This document shows positions 54,804 to 64,000 of a stretch of 64,000 nucleotides of DNA, piece by piece. Position 1 is the first letter of the stretch. Every line of letters begins with the position of its first letter. The notes below the pieces were generated by a model. It was not told the DNA's origin. It worked only from the letters and a program-made list of their open reading frames with translations, and did not search any database. The position numbers and the translations under genes are program-made. Source of the DNA: Micropterus salmoides (Eukaryota; Chordata; Actinopteri; Centrarchiformes; Centrarchidae); the NCBI RefSeq assembly GCF_014851395.1, contig NW_024042261.1, positions 36,853,942 to 36,917,941 of the forward strand, written 5' to 3'.

Positions 54804-56175
54804 AGCGTTTCAGGTGTGTGTGTGTGTGTGTGAGAGTGTGAGAGCGTTTCAGTTGTGTGTGTGTGTGTGTGAGAGTGTTTCAGTTGTGTATGTAAAAGCA
54901 TTTCACTTGTATGTGTGTGAGAGCGTTTCAGTTGTGTGTGTGTGTGTGTGTGAGAGCGTTTCAGTTGTGTGTGTGTGAGAGCGTTTCAGTTGTGTGTGTG
55001 AGAGCGTTTCAGTTGTGTGTGTGAGAGCGTTTCAGTTGTGTGTGTGAGAGCGTTTCAGTTGTGTGTGTGTGTGTGAGAGTGTGAGAGCGTTTCAGTTGTG
55101 TGTGTGTGTGTGTGAGAGTGTGAGAGCGTTTCAGTTGTGTGTGTGTGTGTGAGAGTGTGAGAGCGTTTCAGTTGTGTGTGTGTGTGAGAGCGTTTCAGTG
55201 TGTGTGTGAGCGTTTCAGGTGTGTGTGTGTGTGTGAGAGCGTTTCAGTTGTGTGTGTGAGAGCGTTTCAGTTGTGTGTGTGAGAGCGTTTCAGTTGTGTG
55301 TGTGAGAGCGTTTCAGTTGTGTGTGTGAGAGCGTTTCAGTGTGTGTGTGAGAGCGTTTCAGTGTGTGTGTGAGAGCGTTTCAGGTGTGTGTGTGTGTGTG
55401 AGAGCGTTTCAGTGTGTGTGTGTGAGAGCGTTTCAGTGTGTGTGTGTGTGTGAGAGCGTTTCAGGTGTGTGTGTGTGTGACAGCGTTTCAGTGTGTGTGT
55501 GTGTGTGTGAGCGTTTCAGGTGTGTGTGTGTGTGAGACCGTTTCAGTGTGTGTGTGAGACCGTTTCAGTGTGTGTGTGAGAGCGTTTCAGTGTGTGTGTG
55601 AGAGCGTTTCAGTGTGTGTGTGAGAGCGTTTCAGTGTGTGTGTGAGAGCGTTTCAGTGTGTGTGTGAGAGCGTTTCAGTGTGTGTGTGAGAGCGTTTCAG
55701 GTGTGTGTGTGTGTGAGAGCGTTTCAGGTGTGTGTGTGTGTGTGAGAGCGTTTCAGGTGTGTGTGTGAGAGCGTTTCAGGTGTGTGTGTGTGTGTGTGAG
55801 AGTGTGAGAGCGTTTCAGGTGTGTGTGTGTGTGTGAGAGTGTGAGAGCGTTTCAGGTGTGTGTGTGTGTGTGAGAGCGTTTCAGTTGTGTGTGTGAGAGC
55901 GTTTCAGTTGTGTGTGTGAGAGCGTTTCAGTGTGTGTGTGTGTGAGAGCGTTTCAGTGTGTGTGTGTGTGAGAGCGTTTCAGTGTGTGTGTGTGTGAGAG
56001 CGTTTCAGTGTGTGTGTGTGAGAGCGTTTCAGTGTGTGTGTGTGAGAGCGTTTCAGTGTGTGTGTGTGAGAGCGTTTCAGTTGTGTGTGTGAGAGCGTTT
56101 CAGTGTGTGTGTGTGTGTGAGAGCGTTTCAGTGTGTGTGTGTGTGAGAGCGTTTCAGTGTGTGTGTGTGAAAGAG
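54395..56175. repeat. 1.8-kb minisatellite: GAGAGCGTTTCAG plus (TG)n
   Basis: I count roughly 62-65 repeats of the core 'GAGAGCGTTTCAG', each separated by a (TG)n spacer of variable length (about 8 to 30 bp, one near 75 bp at 54629-54705). Early variants include 'AAAAGCATTTCACTTG'. A longer block, from GAGAGTGTTTCAG through the TATGTAAAAGCATTTCACTT variant, appears at least twice (about 54482 and 54870), showing higher-order duplication. Spacers change from 'TTGTG' to 'GTGTG' after about 55340. Open frames over it encode only Cys/Val/Ser/Glu repeats and are not genes. Confidence 0.95.
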
Positions 56176-57194
56176 TTTTACACGTATGTGTGTGAGCTTT
56201 TCAGCATAGTATGTGAATGAGTTTGTGTGAGAGGAAAAGTACATGTATATGCATGGTAATTCTGAATAATGTCCCTGGGGGCACCTCATACAAAACATAC
56301 CAAACAAAAACACACCAAGCATGCCTCACTCACCCAAAGGGAAAAAACAAATCAAAACACACTCACTCAGTCACAAACTCAGGTGTCAGATGCAGGAGTC
56401 ATGACAGTTGAATAATGAGTCAGCAGGCAGTGACTGAATGAATGACACTGATAACAAAAATACATGATTCTGATACGCAATCCCCTTAATAACATCACTA
56501 TTGGCACCACAATCTGGTGGATCAAATCAATGCATGTGTTAGAATTATGTTTCATTTTTCTAGATACAGCTACTTCTCTTATATATACTGCTCTTTTGTC
56601 CATTTTATCTCTCTTTTATTGCTGGCTTCCTCTGACACACACACACACACACACACTCAGCGGCAGCCTAATGAACCCATGGAGAGTTTGCTGAAGCACC
56701 TCATTTCTGATTCATTTGGATGCATTGCCTGTGCTGCTGAAGGGTCTGAGAGGCACAAAAAACTACAGGAGAGAGACAGAGAGGGCAAGCATGGTGTTGT
56801 AAGTCTTTCTGAGTTCCCTCCACCATGACACACAGCATGAATTTTTTTTGAAAGATGATAATGATAGTAACGTCATGCTAATGAAACGGTTTGGATGATC
56901 TGATCAACATACGCATTAATGTGCATTTTAATGTGGAGACAAATTATTTTGTTGCAACCACACACTGACTATCCTACATGTTTATACAACTAATTCATTT
57001 ACAAGATGAATATGTTGACAAAGATAAACTTGCAAATTATGGATTTAACTAACGTGATCATTACTGTGTCAACGTGACTGGAGCTGAGGCTGAAAGGGAA
57101 TAGTCCACTTTCCCTGTTTCCCCACCTTCAACATTTTACCTCCAATTAGTGTTGTTATTGCAATTAACCTGTGGGTAGGTTTTACCAAACTGTG
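56176..57194. other. Unique DNA with a short CA run
   Basis: A (CA)n run lies at 56635-56656. No gene is seen. Confidence 0.5.
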
Positions 57195-57222
57195 TTGTGT
57201 GTGTGTGTGTGTGTGTGTGTGT
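57195..57222. repeat. (GT)14 microsatellite
   Basis: An uninterrupted 28-bp tract. Confidence 0.95.
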
Positions 57223-57440
57223 ATCACAAACATATAATTTGTAATATGGTTATAACGGGGAGTTTGCTGTCCATGTAGAGGGAACTAGATGTCTTTGTGT
57301 TGTTTATACAATCTGATAATGCTAATCCAACACCTCTTTGTAGTATTATCCATGTTGATTCCACATTCACACTTAAGAGCACATGAACACACACTGAAGT
57401 CGGAATGGGACCATCCGGGGAGCATGTGAATGCACTGTGA

Positions 57441-57506
57441 GCCAATGGTTGCAATTCGCAACCCTCACCACTATATGCCATTAAAACCTAGACATGAACC
57501 TTTTAA
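57441..57506 (-). repeat. Dispersed fish repeat, same family as 5622-5715
   Basis: On the minus strand, 'AAAAGGTTCATGTCTAGG' and 'TATAGTGGTGAGGGTTGCG' match the repeat at 5.6 kb. Confidence 0.5.
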
Positions 57507-60500
57507 GCATACAAAACATAACTGACTCTGTCATTTGTTTTAAAAGCCTTGCCATATATATTAGAAATATGATCAACAACTGTTCAGGTCTTCTCTGCTG
57601 TTCCTTCGGGGAATTTTCTGTATTTCCTGAATTAAAAGCTCTTTTTCTGAACAGTTAAGAACTATTTTGTCCTTGAGGATTGAAGTTTCTAATTATGGAA
57701 CGCTGCCCTTACATCTGGCATTACTTTGGGGATTTGACAGGTTAATTAATTAGCTATAACGTGAGAGAATGGTGACCGGCCAACCCCTGCAGAGCAATAT
57801 GTCGTGCATGGAACTGTCCATTTGGTTGGTCACCGTAAAAATTCCACTTAATGTGTTCCAACAGAGATAACTTCCATAAGGTTGGAAACAAAGCGGTCTC
57901 ATTGTCTGACTGCTTGAGTTTCTTGTCCTGACTGAGCTGTTTTTAGTGATGTTGTCACTCTTCCATATTTCAGTAATGAAATTAGTACAATGTTAATATT
58001 ACCAACAGATGGATGGCCTCACCCACGAAAACTAAATCCAAAATGACACATAGTTTATCACTGTCGTTATAGCTTTGGGTGAATGTGTGATGTGATGACA
58101 ACTTAACATAATTTATATATTCTATGACAGTGTTATCTTGGATTTTACTGATATATTTGATCATATTATGTATTTGTTTCCAGATTTGAATCTCAAAAAC
58201 AAAAGGACAATATTACCATATCCCACCGTACTGTAAGAGTATGGACTGCTCACTTTGGATATTTAAAGGGGCTTGTATATGTAGTTTTCAGCAGCCACAA
58301 GCGCTGCAGTTTTGAGACTGCAACCAGGTGTGTGCCCGTACGTGCGCTCGAACTCATGAGCAAACACACCATGACGGACACACCAAGAGACAGCTTCACA
58401 CAACACACTGGAAACTGAGGTAAACTTATTAAAATATTTTTCATCAGCTTGATGTTAAACTAACTGACTTTATGCTGACTACATTAAGCCGACGTTAGCT
58501 CGCCTGCTGCTTTTCAATAACTATTTGTGTATCTTTCACCCGAGGATCAGCATTGTGAGCACAGCTAATGTATTGGATGACAACAGAAAGAGCAAGACTG
58601 AATATTATAAATGAGATTGTTGCCACACCTTAACCACAGTAACTTAAATTACTATAATGAATGAGTATCCCACTGGTATATTACATTATTGTAGATCATG
58701 TGGTTCACATAAGTTACAGAAACTGAGATGGTGAAGAAGCTGTGTACCTGAGCATCGGTAAAACGGCAATGAATCTAAATTGAACGTTACAGACAAACAG
58801 TGGCAGATCATTGCTAACGTTAGCAGGCTGCCCCTGCCTTGCATCAATATAGGCTAATATAAACAAATCGTTCCACATTTGCTTTTTACCATTACATCAT
58901 TTCTTGCAGGCTAAAATCAACACTTTGACATAATACCAGTGGTACACAAGAAAGTAATTTGGATCACGTTAGCTGGCGAAGTAATGTGGAAAGCTATGCA
59001 ACTGTAGTATTTTGCACTGGACATTGTTAGTGATTGATCAGCTTTGATAGAAAGTCACTGAGTTATTAATATGTAATATGTTTTCATTTTGCAAAGATGG
59101 CAAAGACAACTCTCCAACATCTCCTCCATAATGTCAAAAACAAAGCAAATGCAGAGTGTAATGAAGGCAGTTAAATCCTCCATTATGCAACTCAGGTTGG
59201 GTTGCAAAATGGCAGAGCTGCTCCCAGTCTCTCACTGAGACTGAGTATTTCTGGCCAGTGTCCTCGGGGCAGACGGGACTGAAATATGCAGCAGGATGGC
59301 ATTAGTGCATGCGGTCTCTCTTTCCAGTGTCGGAGAAAGCCAGTGGCATAAGTCCAATAACAAGTTGCCACTCGTTGCTCTCAATTTAAAAAGTTGGCTC
59401 TGTGTGCAATGCAGCATGAGCCACATCCTCCAAATAACACCGCACTCCACAATAATAACACCAACATCTGCTATTGTTTTTTTGTTTTGCTGTCATAAAT
59501 TGCCCAAACGCAGTATTTCTACACTGAAATTAAATGTTTATACCATCATCTCCTCAACACTGGACTGAGTGTTTCCCACTAGCACAAAGGCAAAAACCAA
59601 GGAGAGGAGCTTGAGGTGTCCCAGACTGACTGAAAGAAGATCCAATGGAAACAGACGGACAGGCAGAGCCAATACAAAAACATCCAGTGAATCTTTACTT
59701 GACCGGCGAGCCAAAGACACAGAATCACAGAAGGATCAGTGTTTACATCCCTGCGACTTTAAAACACACCAGACAGAAATGTATGATGTGAATTGACCCT
59801 ATTGCTTAACCAAGCCACTGCCCTCATAACTGAAGATGGTTCCTGAACTCTGGGCACTGCGCTCTTGCTAGTCACTGCTCCAAAATTCAAGTGATGGGTC
59901 CAGTTGCAGAGGATTTATTTCCGCATGACAATTAATACAGCATAACAATATAGCAAAATCAAATTACGTATGACAAATTACTTAAAGAAGTCATTTTACA
60001 TGGAATACTGTGAATATTAAAACACCTTTTGTTTTGTTTTATTTGTATGTATTTTAAGTTCATTTATGTAACATTATACATTAATAGTCCCCTCTCAAAA
60101 TCTGGATTGGTAGAGAGCCACAATGCTTAAAATCCAACAATTAAAACGATTATATAATGTGCTGAGTGGCTAAAAGAAGAGAAAGGATAAGGAGGCAACA
60201 TGAGGACATGGAGTGGGGGAAAAGGACAAAAAGGCGTGGCAGTTTACAGAATGAATAGACAGGAGAGGATATGGGAAAACAATGAAAAAGCTGACAAGTG
60301 AGAATATGAGTAGACAGAGGAAAAGGGCACAGGTGGAAATAAGAGGAGGGGAAGATATGAGGAGAACGGAGGAAGGAAAGAGCTGTTCCTGAAAGATGTT
60401 TTATGAGGCGATGATGACATGTTCAGCATCCTGCCTGTCCTCTGATGTACCATAATAGTCTGGCACAACACAAACACACACACCACAGGTAGATACATAC

Positions 60501-60619
60501 CTGTGTATACCCAGCACCTAATCTAACAAGCTCGGTAATCAATGTACACAGGCATATCTCTCTCACACACAGACACAATCACGTTGAAGTCGAGTCGAGA
60601 AGTTTGACAGTTCATTAAA
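57507..60619. other. Unique DNA, no gene seen
   Basis: No family was identified. The Lys/Arg/Thr-rich frame at 59569-59796 lies over purine-rich DNA and has no domain. Confidence 0.45.
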
Positions 60620-60835
60620 TCTCCTTGTTAATACCGAGCGCCTGGGCAGGCCAAGGTTAATGAGGCCATACAGGCTGCAATAAATTTTTGACTACAGGCT
60701 GGTAAATGCCATCAAAGAAGCTATTTGCTCTGCTCTCACAGTGCAGCCATAATTCCTTACACCTCGCTGTACACCAGTCATCACAACACAATGAATGTTT
60801 TTGATTGTGTCAAGGAGGGAAACAAATTAACCTCA
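60620..60835. promoter_or_regulatory. Candidate conserved non-coding block (composition only)
   Basis: Unique sequence with 'GGTTAATGAGGCCATACAGG', 'GCAATAAATTTTTGACTACA' and 'GCAGCCATAATTCCTTACAC', in the style of vertebrate conserved non-coding elements (a TTTTTGAC-like Hox/Pbx word, TAAT words). There is no coding potential. Conservation cannot be tested here. Confidence 0.2.
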
Positions 60836-61364
60836 TTGGAATAACATTTTGGTTCGGATTAGAGCAGGACTATTAATATTTTAAGCAGCGAGTTGACACT
60901 TTTATGTGACTCAGGGGGAGTGAAGCGGGAGGCAGAGCCTGTATGGTGCCAGGACTCCTTTCACAGTTAATTTTATTTTTTTATTATTATGTGTGTGTGA
61001 CTCTGTAAGTATAAATATGACCAGTGTCACTCATCCTAGTTTGAATAGATTTGTTGACTTTCAGGTCAAATCACATCTAGATGTTGAGTTTAAAAACTGT
61101 TCTGTCAATCTTTAGAAATATAATGAACATTCAGTGTTTATTCAGTTTTGCCTGTTATCAGCTCACTCTCATGCTAGTTTAACTTACACCCGGATCTCTC
61201 CAAACAAAAGGTGGACTCTGAAGTCTGCAACTGTCTGTAGCAATCTTCACAAACAGAAACTCTGCTATTTAAAACACAAGTTGTTGCAGTGAAACACGTG
61301 ATCTTCATATCCTTATGTGTCACTATTTATTTCATATGTGCCATTTACAGCTTCTGTGTTTTGT
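60836..61364. other. Unique AT-rich DNA, no gene seen
   Basis: Nothing is recognised. Confidence 0.5.
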
Positions 61365-61487
61365 TACATTTATTTATTGGGTATTTTGTGTCTTTATTTG
61401 ATAGAACAGTGGCGACACAGGCTGGATTCAAACCCGGGCCACTGCAGTAAGGACTGGTACCAACTGAACTAAACATGCCCCAAGGTG
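61365..61487 (-). mobile_element. tRNA-derived SINE, short
   Basis: Read on the minus strand, it has 'TTAGTTCAGTTGGTACC' (A box region) and 'CCGGGTTTGAATCCAGCCTG' (B box), then 'TGTTCTATCAAATAAAGAC', the ending of a common fish SINE. The middle is shorter than in full members. Confidence 0.6.
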
Positions 61488-61542
61488 TTTTTGTCTTTTA
61501 AATCAGTATTTAATCAGCACAAACATTTCCTTTTCTTCCCAT

Positions 61543-61735
61543 CATAATTTGTACGTCTTACATTTATTCAAAGCAACTCATGTATATCAGAGGTCGCACG
61601 CCTCTGTAGCAACTACTGGTTAAGCGTGTTGCTCAGGGACACATTGGTAGATGGGTCACAGCGGGGAATTGAACCCGGGTCTCTCACACCAAAGGCATGC
61701 GTCTTATCTACTGCACCATCACCACCCATCCATCT
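61543..61735 (-). mobile_element. tRNA-derived SINE, nearly complete
   Basis: On the minus strand: head 'GGTGATGGTGCAGTAGATAA', B box in 'GACCCGGGTTCAATTCCCCG', then 'CCAATGTGTCCCTGAGCAA', 'GGCGTGCGACCTCTGATAT' and the tail 'GAGTTGCTTTGAATAAATG'. It is the family whose tail also occurs at bases 1-75. Confidence 0.7.
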
Positions 61736-62034
61736 TCATCCAATCCCTGTATAATACTAAATAGTTTAATATTCTAAATTTGTTTGTTTTTTTAGCACAA
61801 AGTGGACATCTTGGACACATATGAATCATCATTTTGCATCATCACTCACAGATGTAAACTTGCACTGCTGAAACGTCTGTAACAATAAAATGCAACACAT
61901 TTGTGGGTTGGGAGTTTAGCACAAAGTACAAATCACAGACACTCTTTTGTTCCGTTGTATGACTTTTTGAGGGCGCACCGTAGAGCATTTTAGATTCAGG
62001 ATTCAAATAAATACTCAAATAAAAACCTAAAAAA

Positions 62035-62876
62035 CAGCGTTTGGCAAGTTACTCAAAAATTGTAATAAGTTACTAGTTACCCATTATTCCCTAAAAAATT
62101 TATATTTTTTACTTTACTTATTACTGGGTGATAAAAGTAACTGGTTACTTTAATTGTTACGTTATATTTATATATATCTTTCACTACCACCACCACCCCC
62201 CCGCTCCACACAAAGCAGTCTTTCCTGACATTTTAACTAATATCTTATTCATAACAGCAGGAAAGAGTCTGGTTTTTACAAAACATATAAAGTTTCTTAA
62301 CGCCAACGGCTGAAATAAAAAAATAAAGCAGTAGTGGCAACAGTAAATCCCTTACTTTTGGACTATTGTTTTTCTGCACATGTACCATATTTAAAGGGCA
62401 AGCGTCACAGACAGAGTTTCTTTCTACAAGTTTCATGTCGCTGTGCAGCTTTAGCAGATGCTTTTATACATTAGATGTAGAATTGTTCATGGTAGAAAGC
62501 TTTTTGCTGGTTGCACAAATTTTACAATGGACACCAATGTGCATCTCAGACTGTGACACAATAATGGTGACACTTACAGCTGTGGAAAGAGCTGTGGAAA
62601 GAACGCCTCGCTCCCTCGTTCCCCATTCTTCCTTTAGCTTTTTGGCATCTGACTTAAACAACAATAGGTCCGGTGCTGCTGACCTGCAGTGCAGTCGCGC
62701 ATTTACGTCGAGGATGGTACTTGCAGCATTACTTGGAATAGTAACTGTAATAATATTACTGTATTACTGTTCTGGAAATAGTAGTCCATTACACCACTAG
62801 TTACTGGGAAAAGTAATATTATTACAGTAACTATTACAGTATTAGTAGTAGAGTAGCATGTTACTGCCCAACACTG
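62035..62876 (-). mobile_element. hAT-like transposon relic, copy B, with ends
   Basis: The right end, in reverse complement, is 'CAGTGTTGGGCAGTAAC'; the left end 'CAGCGTTTGGCAAGTTACT' is its mutated partner. The 8 bp after the right end, CCTACAAA, resemble CCTAAAAA just before the left end, a plausible decayed 8-bp hAT duplication. The interior matches copy A (22700-23405). Only a BED-finger coding remnant survives, on the minus strand. Confidence 0.75.
62440..62664 (-). pseudogene. BED-type zinc finger remnant of the hAT transposase, with stop
   Basis: A minus-strand frame beginning upstream as 'KLKEEWGTRERGV' reaches 'VHCKICATSKKLS' and 'NNSTSNV', then a stop codon, then 'KHLLKLHSDMK' in the same frame. 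The Cys pair and His pair of the finger are present but separated by the nonsense codon, which lies exactly where copy A is open. The upstream segment has no recognisable domain. No catalytic part remains. Confidence 0.65.
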
Positions 62877-63191
62877 CCTACAAATCATGCTTTCTGGGAT
62901 GTTATAGGCCATATATTATACAATATTTTACTTTTAGGATAACTGGAAGTTACTATTTGAGCGACATGCACAGCACATCATATTTATCAATGAAATAAAA
63001 CCACATCAGGACCAGAGCAAGAATTATTAGGGCACTTCTTTGATGTAATGATGAAAAGTCAGTGTTAAGGAACATTCATAGGGTGCAAACTTGCAGGAAC
63101 TAGGTTGAAGACAGAAGGGACCAAAAAATGTAATGCTTCAGAGTTGGTGTTAGCATTTGACGTGTTCACATGTTGTATGCTTGCACTGCAT

Positions 63192-63236
63192 GATAATAAT
63201 AACAATAACAATAATAATAATAATAATAATAATAAA
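63192..63236. repeat. (AAT)n microsatellite
   Basis: About 14 AAT/AAC-type units. Confidence 0.9.
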
Positions 63237-63252
63237 CCATGCTATGGGGTTT

Positions 63253-63330
63253 TTCTTATTTAACCAGGAAGTCCCTTGAGATTGAAATCTCTTTTCCGAG
63301 GGAGATCTGGCCAAGACAGCACACCATTTA
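63253..63330 (+). repeat. Dispersed fish repeat fragment
   Basis: 'TTTAACCAGGAAGTCCCTTG', 'AGATTGAAATCTC' and 'AGATCTGGCCAAGACAGCA' match a short repeat seen throughout teleost genomes. Class unknown. Confidence 0.5.
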
Positions 63331-64000
63331 AAATTTAAATAGAAACACAGCATAGTCAAAACAAACAAACAAGCGTCACACATAAAGGAAAGGGACTAAG
63401 CCAGGTCACATGTGGCAGTTACATTTCTCAGTTACATGGCATTTTGTTAAGTCTTTATCAGTCTCCAAAACTTCTGAACCTGGCTCACAATATTTCTTCA
63501 ACAGTCAGAAAGTAGGGCTTTCTGAACACTGTTGCATTAGTAATGAGGTATACTGAAAAATGACGAAACAAACCACGACTGTCTATCTGTACAGGTTTAG
63601 TGCTTCTTCTCTTTTAACAGAGAAAACTGGATTTTTGACATTTCACTCTTCATTTTAAAAAGGGCTGAGTTGCCTTTTTAGAGACGATGTCAACTTCTGA
63701 AATCAAACCAAAAATCAGAGACTCTGAGCTGCAAAGTTTTCGTAGGACACCGATGATTGACAGGAGCTTGGTGATTTAATTCATTTTGGGAATGTTTCTG
63801 TTGATGGAGAAACTCAACTCCAGAAATCGTGTTCTGACAGCAGACTTTGTCACCGACATATGACGGAAACTAAATCAACATTAATGTATTGTTTGTATGT
63901 CTATAAAAAGTGCCATAGCAAAGTAAGCCTGTGATATGCACATTCCTGAAAAGGCCTGCTCTTTGGAAGCACAATGTTCGGAGGAGACTGACAGTATGCA
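63331..64000. other. Unique DNA, no gene seen
   Basis: Nothing is recognised up to the window edge. Confidence 0.5.

Noticed and set aside
54395..56175. CRISPR-like array (regular short repeats with spacers)
   Set aside because: The spacers are only TG tracts, the DNA is eukaryotic, and the core is too short; it is a minisatellite.
54443..56220. Series of Cys/Val/Ser/Glu-rich open frames up to 95 codons
   Set aside because: They are translations of the minisatellite, whose units contain no stop codons in some frames; there is no conserved protein signal.
61543..61735. tRNA gene on minus strand
   Set aside because: Only the promoter boxes resemble tRNA; the rest is the body of a repeated SINE.
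62366..62800. 144-codon plus-strand frame with a hydrophobic C-terminus
   Set aside because: It lies entirely within the hAT relic, antisense to its BED finger, and its end is the transposon's subterminal repeat.

Overview
The window is vertebrate nuclear DNA, most likely from a teleost fish. It is AT-rich and carries long (GT)n/(CA)n microsatellites. Its mobile elements are those of fish genomes: L2/CR1-like LINEs, tRNA-headed SINEs with LINE-like tails, V-SINE-like elements, PIF/Harbinger, hAT and Tc1-like DNA transposons, a DIRS-like element and a gypsy-type solo LTR. I found no host exon, tRNA, rRNA or operon. Nearly every protein-like stretch is a broken transposon gene, so this looks like a gene desert, a large intron or an intergenic interval. 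A few unique AT-rich, homeobox-site-rich blocks (about 8.2, 12.4, 52.1 and 60.7 kb) could be regulatory, but that is a guess from composition.

Layout. 0-4 kb: SINE tail, Tc1-like scrap, then one nearly complete but frameshifted L2/CR1-like LINE. 4-9.6 kb: mostly unique DNA, microsatellites and LINE/SINE tails. 9.8-12.3 kb: a Harbinger element (H1) whose transposase is an internally deleted fusion facing a decayed MYB-like gene. 13.9-14.8 kb: a solo LTR with a perfect 5-bp target duplication. 16.7-22.4 kb: a nest holding a foldback element, a DIRS-like retroelement with inverted terminal repeats and a gag-like pseudogene, then a near full-length Harbinger copy (H2) with a second foldback inside it. 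22.7-23.4 kb: hAT relic with an in-frame BED finger. 28.3-29.6 kb: a third Harbinger element (H3). 31.4-42.9 kb: scattered LINE and SINE pieces. 46.6-51.1 kb: MITE-like elements and an antisense LINE RT remnant. 52.3-56.2 kb: GT tracts followed by a 1.8-kb minisatellite. 57-64 kb: mostly unique DNA, three SINE/repeat pieces and a second hAT relic with recognisable ends.

How the parts relate. Three Harbinger elements and a fourth fragment share a two-gene plan (DDE transposase plus MYB/SANT-like protein). H2 and H3 are flanked by the same 3-bp duplication CTG and share an internal block that lies in opposite orientation in the two copies. The tRNA-headed SINE at 42.3 kb has a 3' end resembling that of the L2-like LINE at 0.9-3.9 kb, the usual sign of a SINE mobilised by a partner LINE. 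No intact transposition machinery remains. I did not find a convincing new biological system; the most unusual structures are the DIRS-like derivative, the inverted block shared by H2 and H3, the foldback pair and the minisatellite. All family assignments come from reading motifs by eye without database search.
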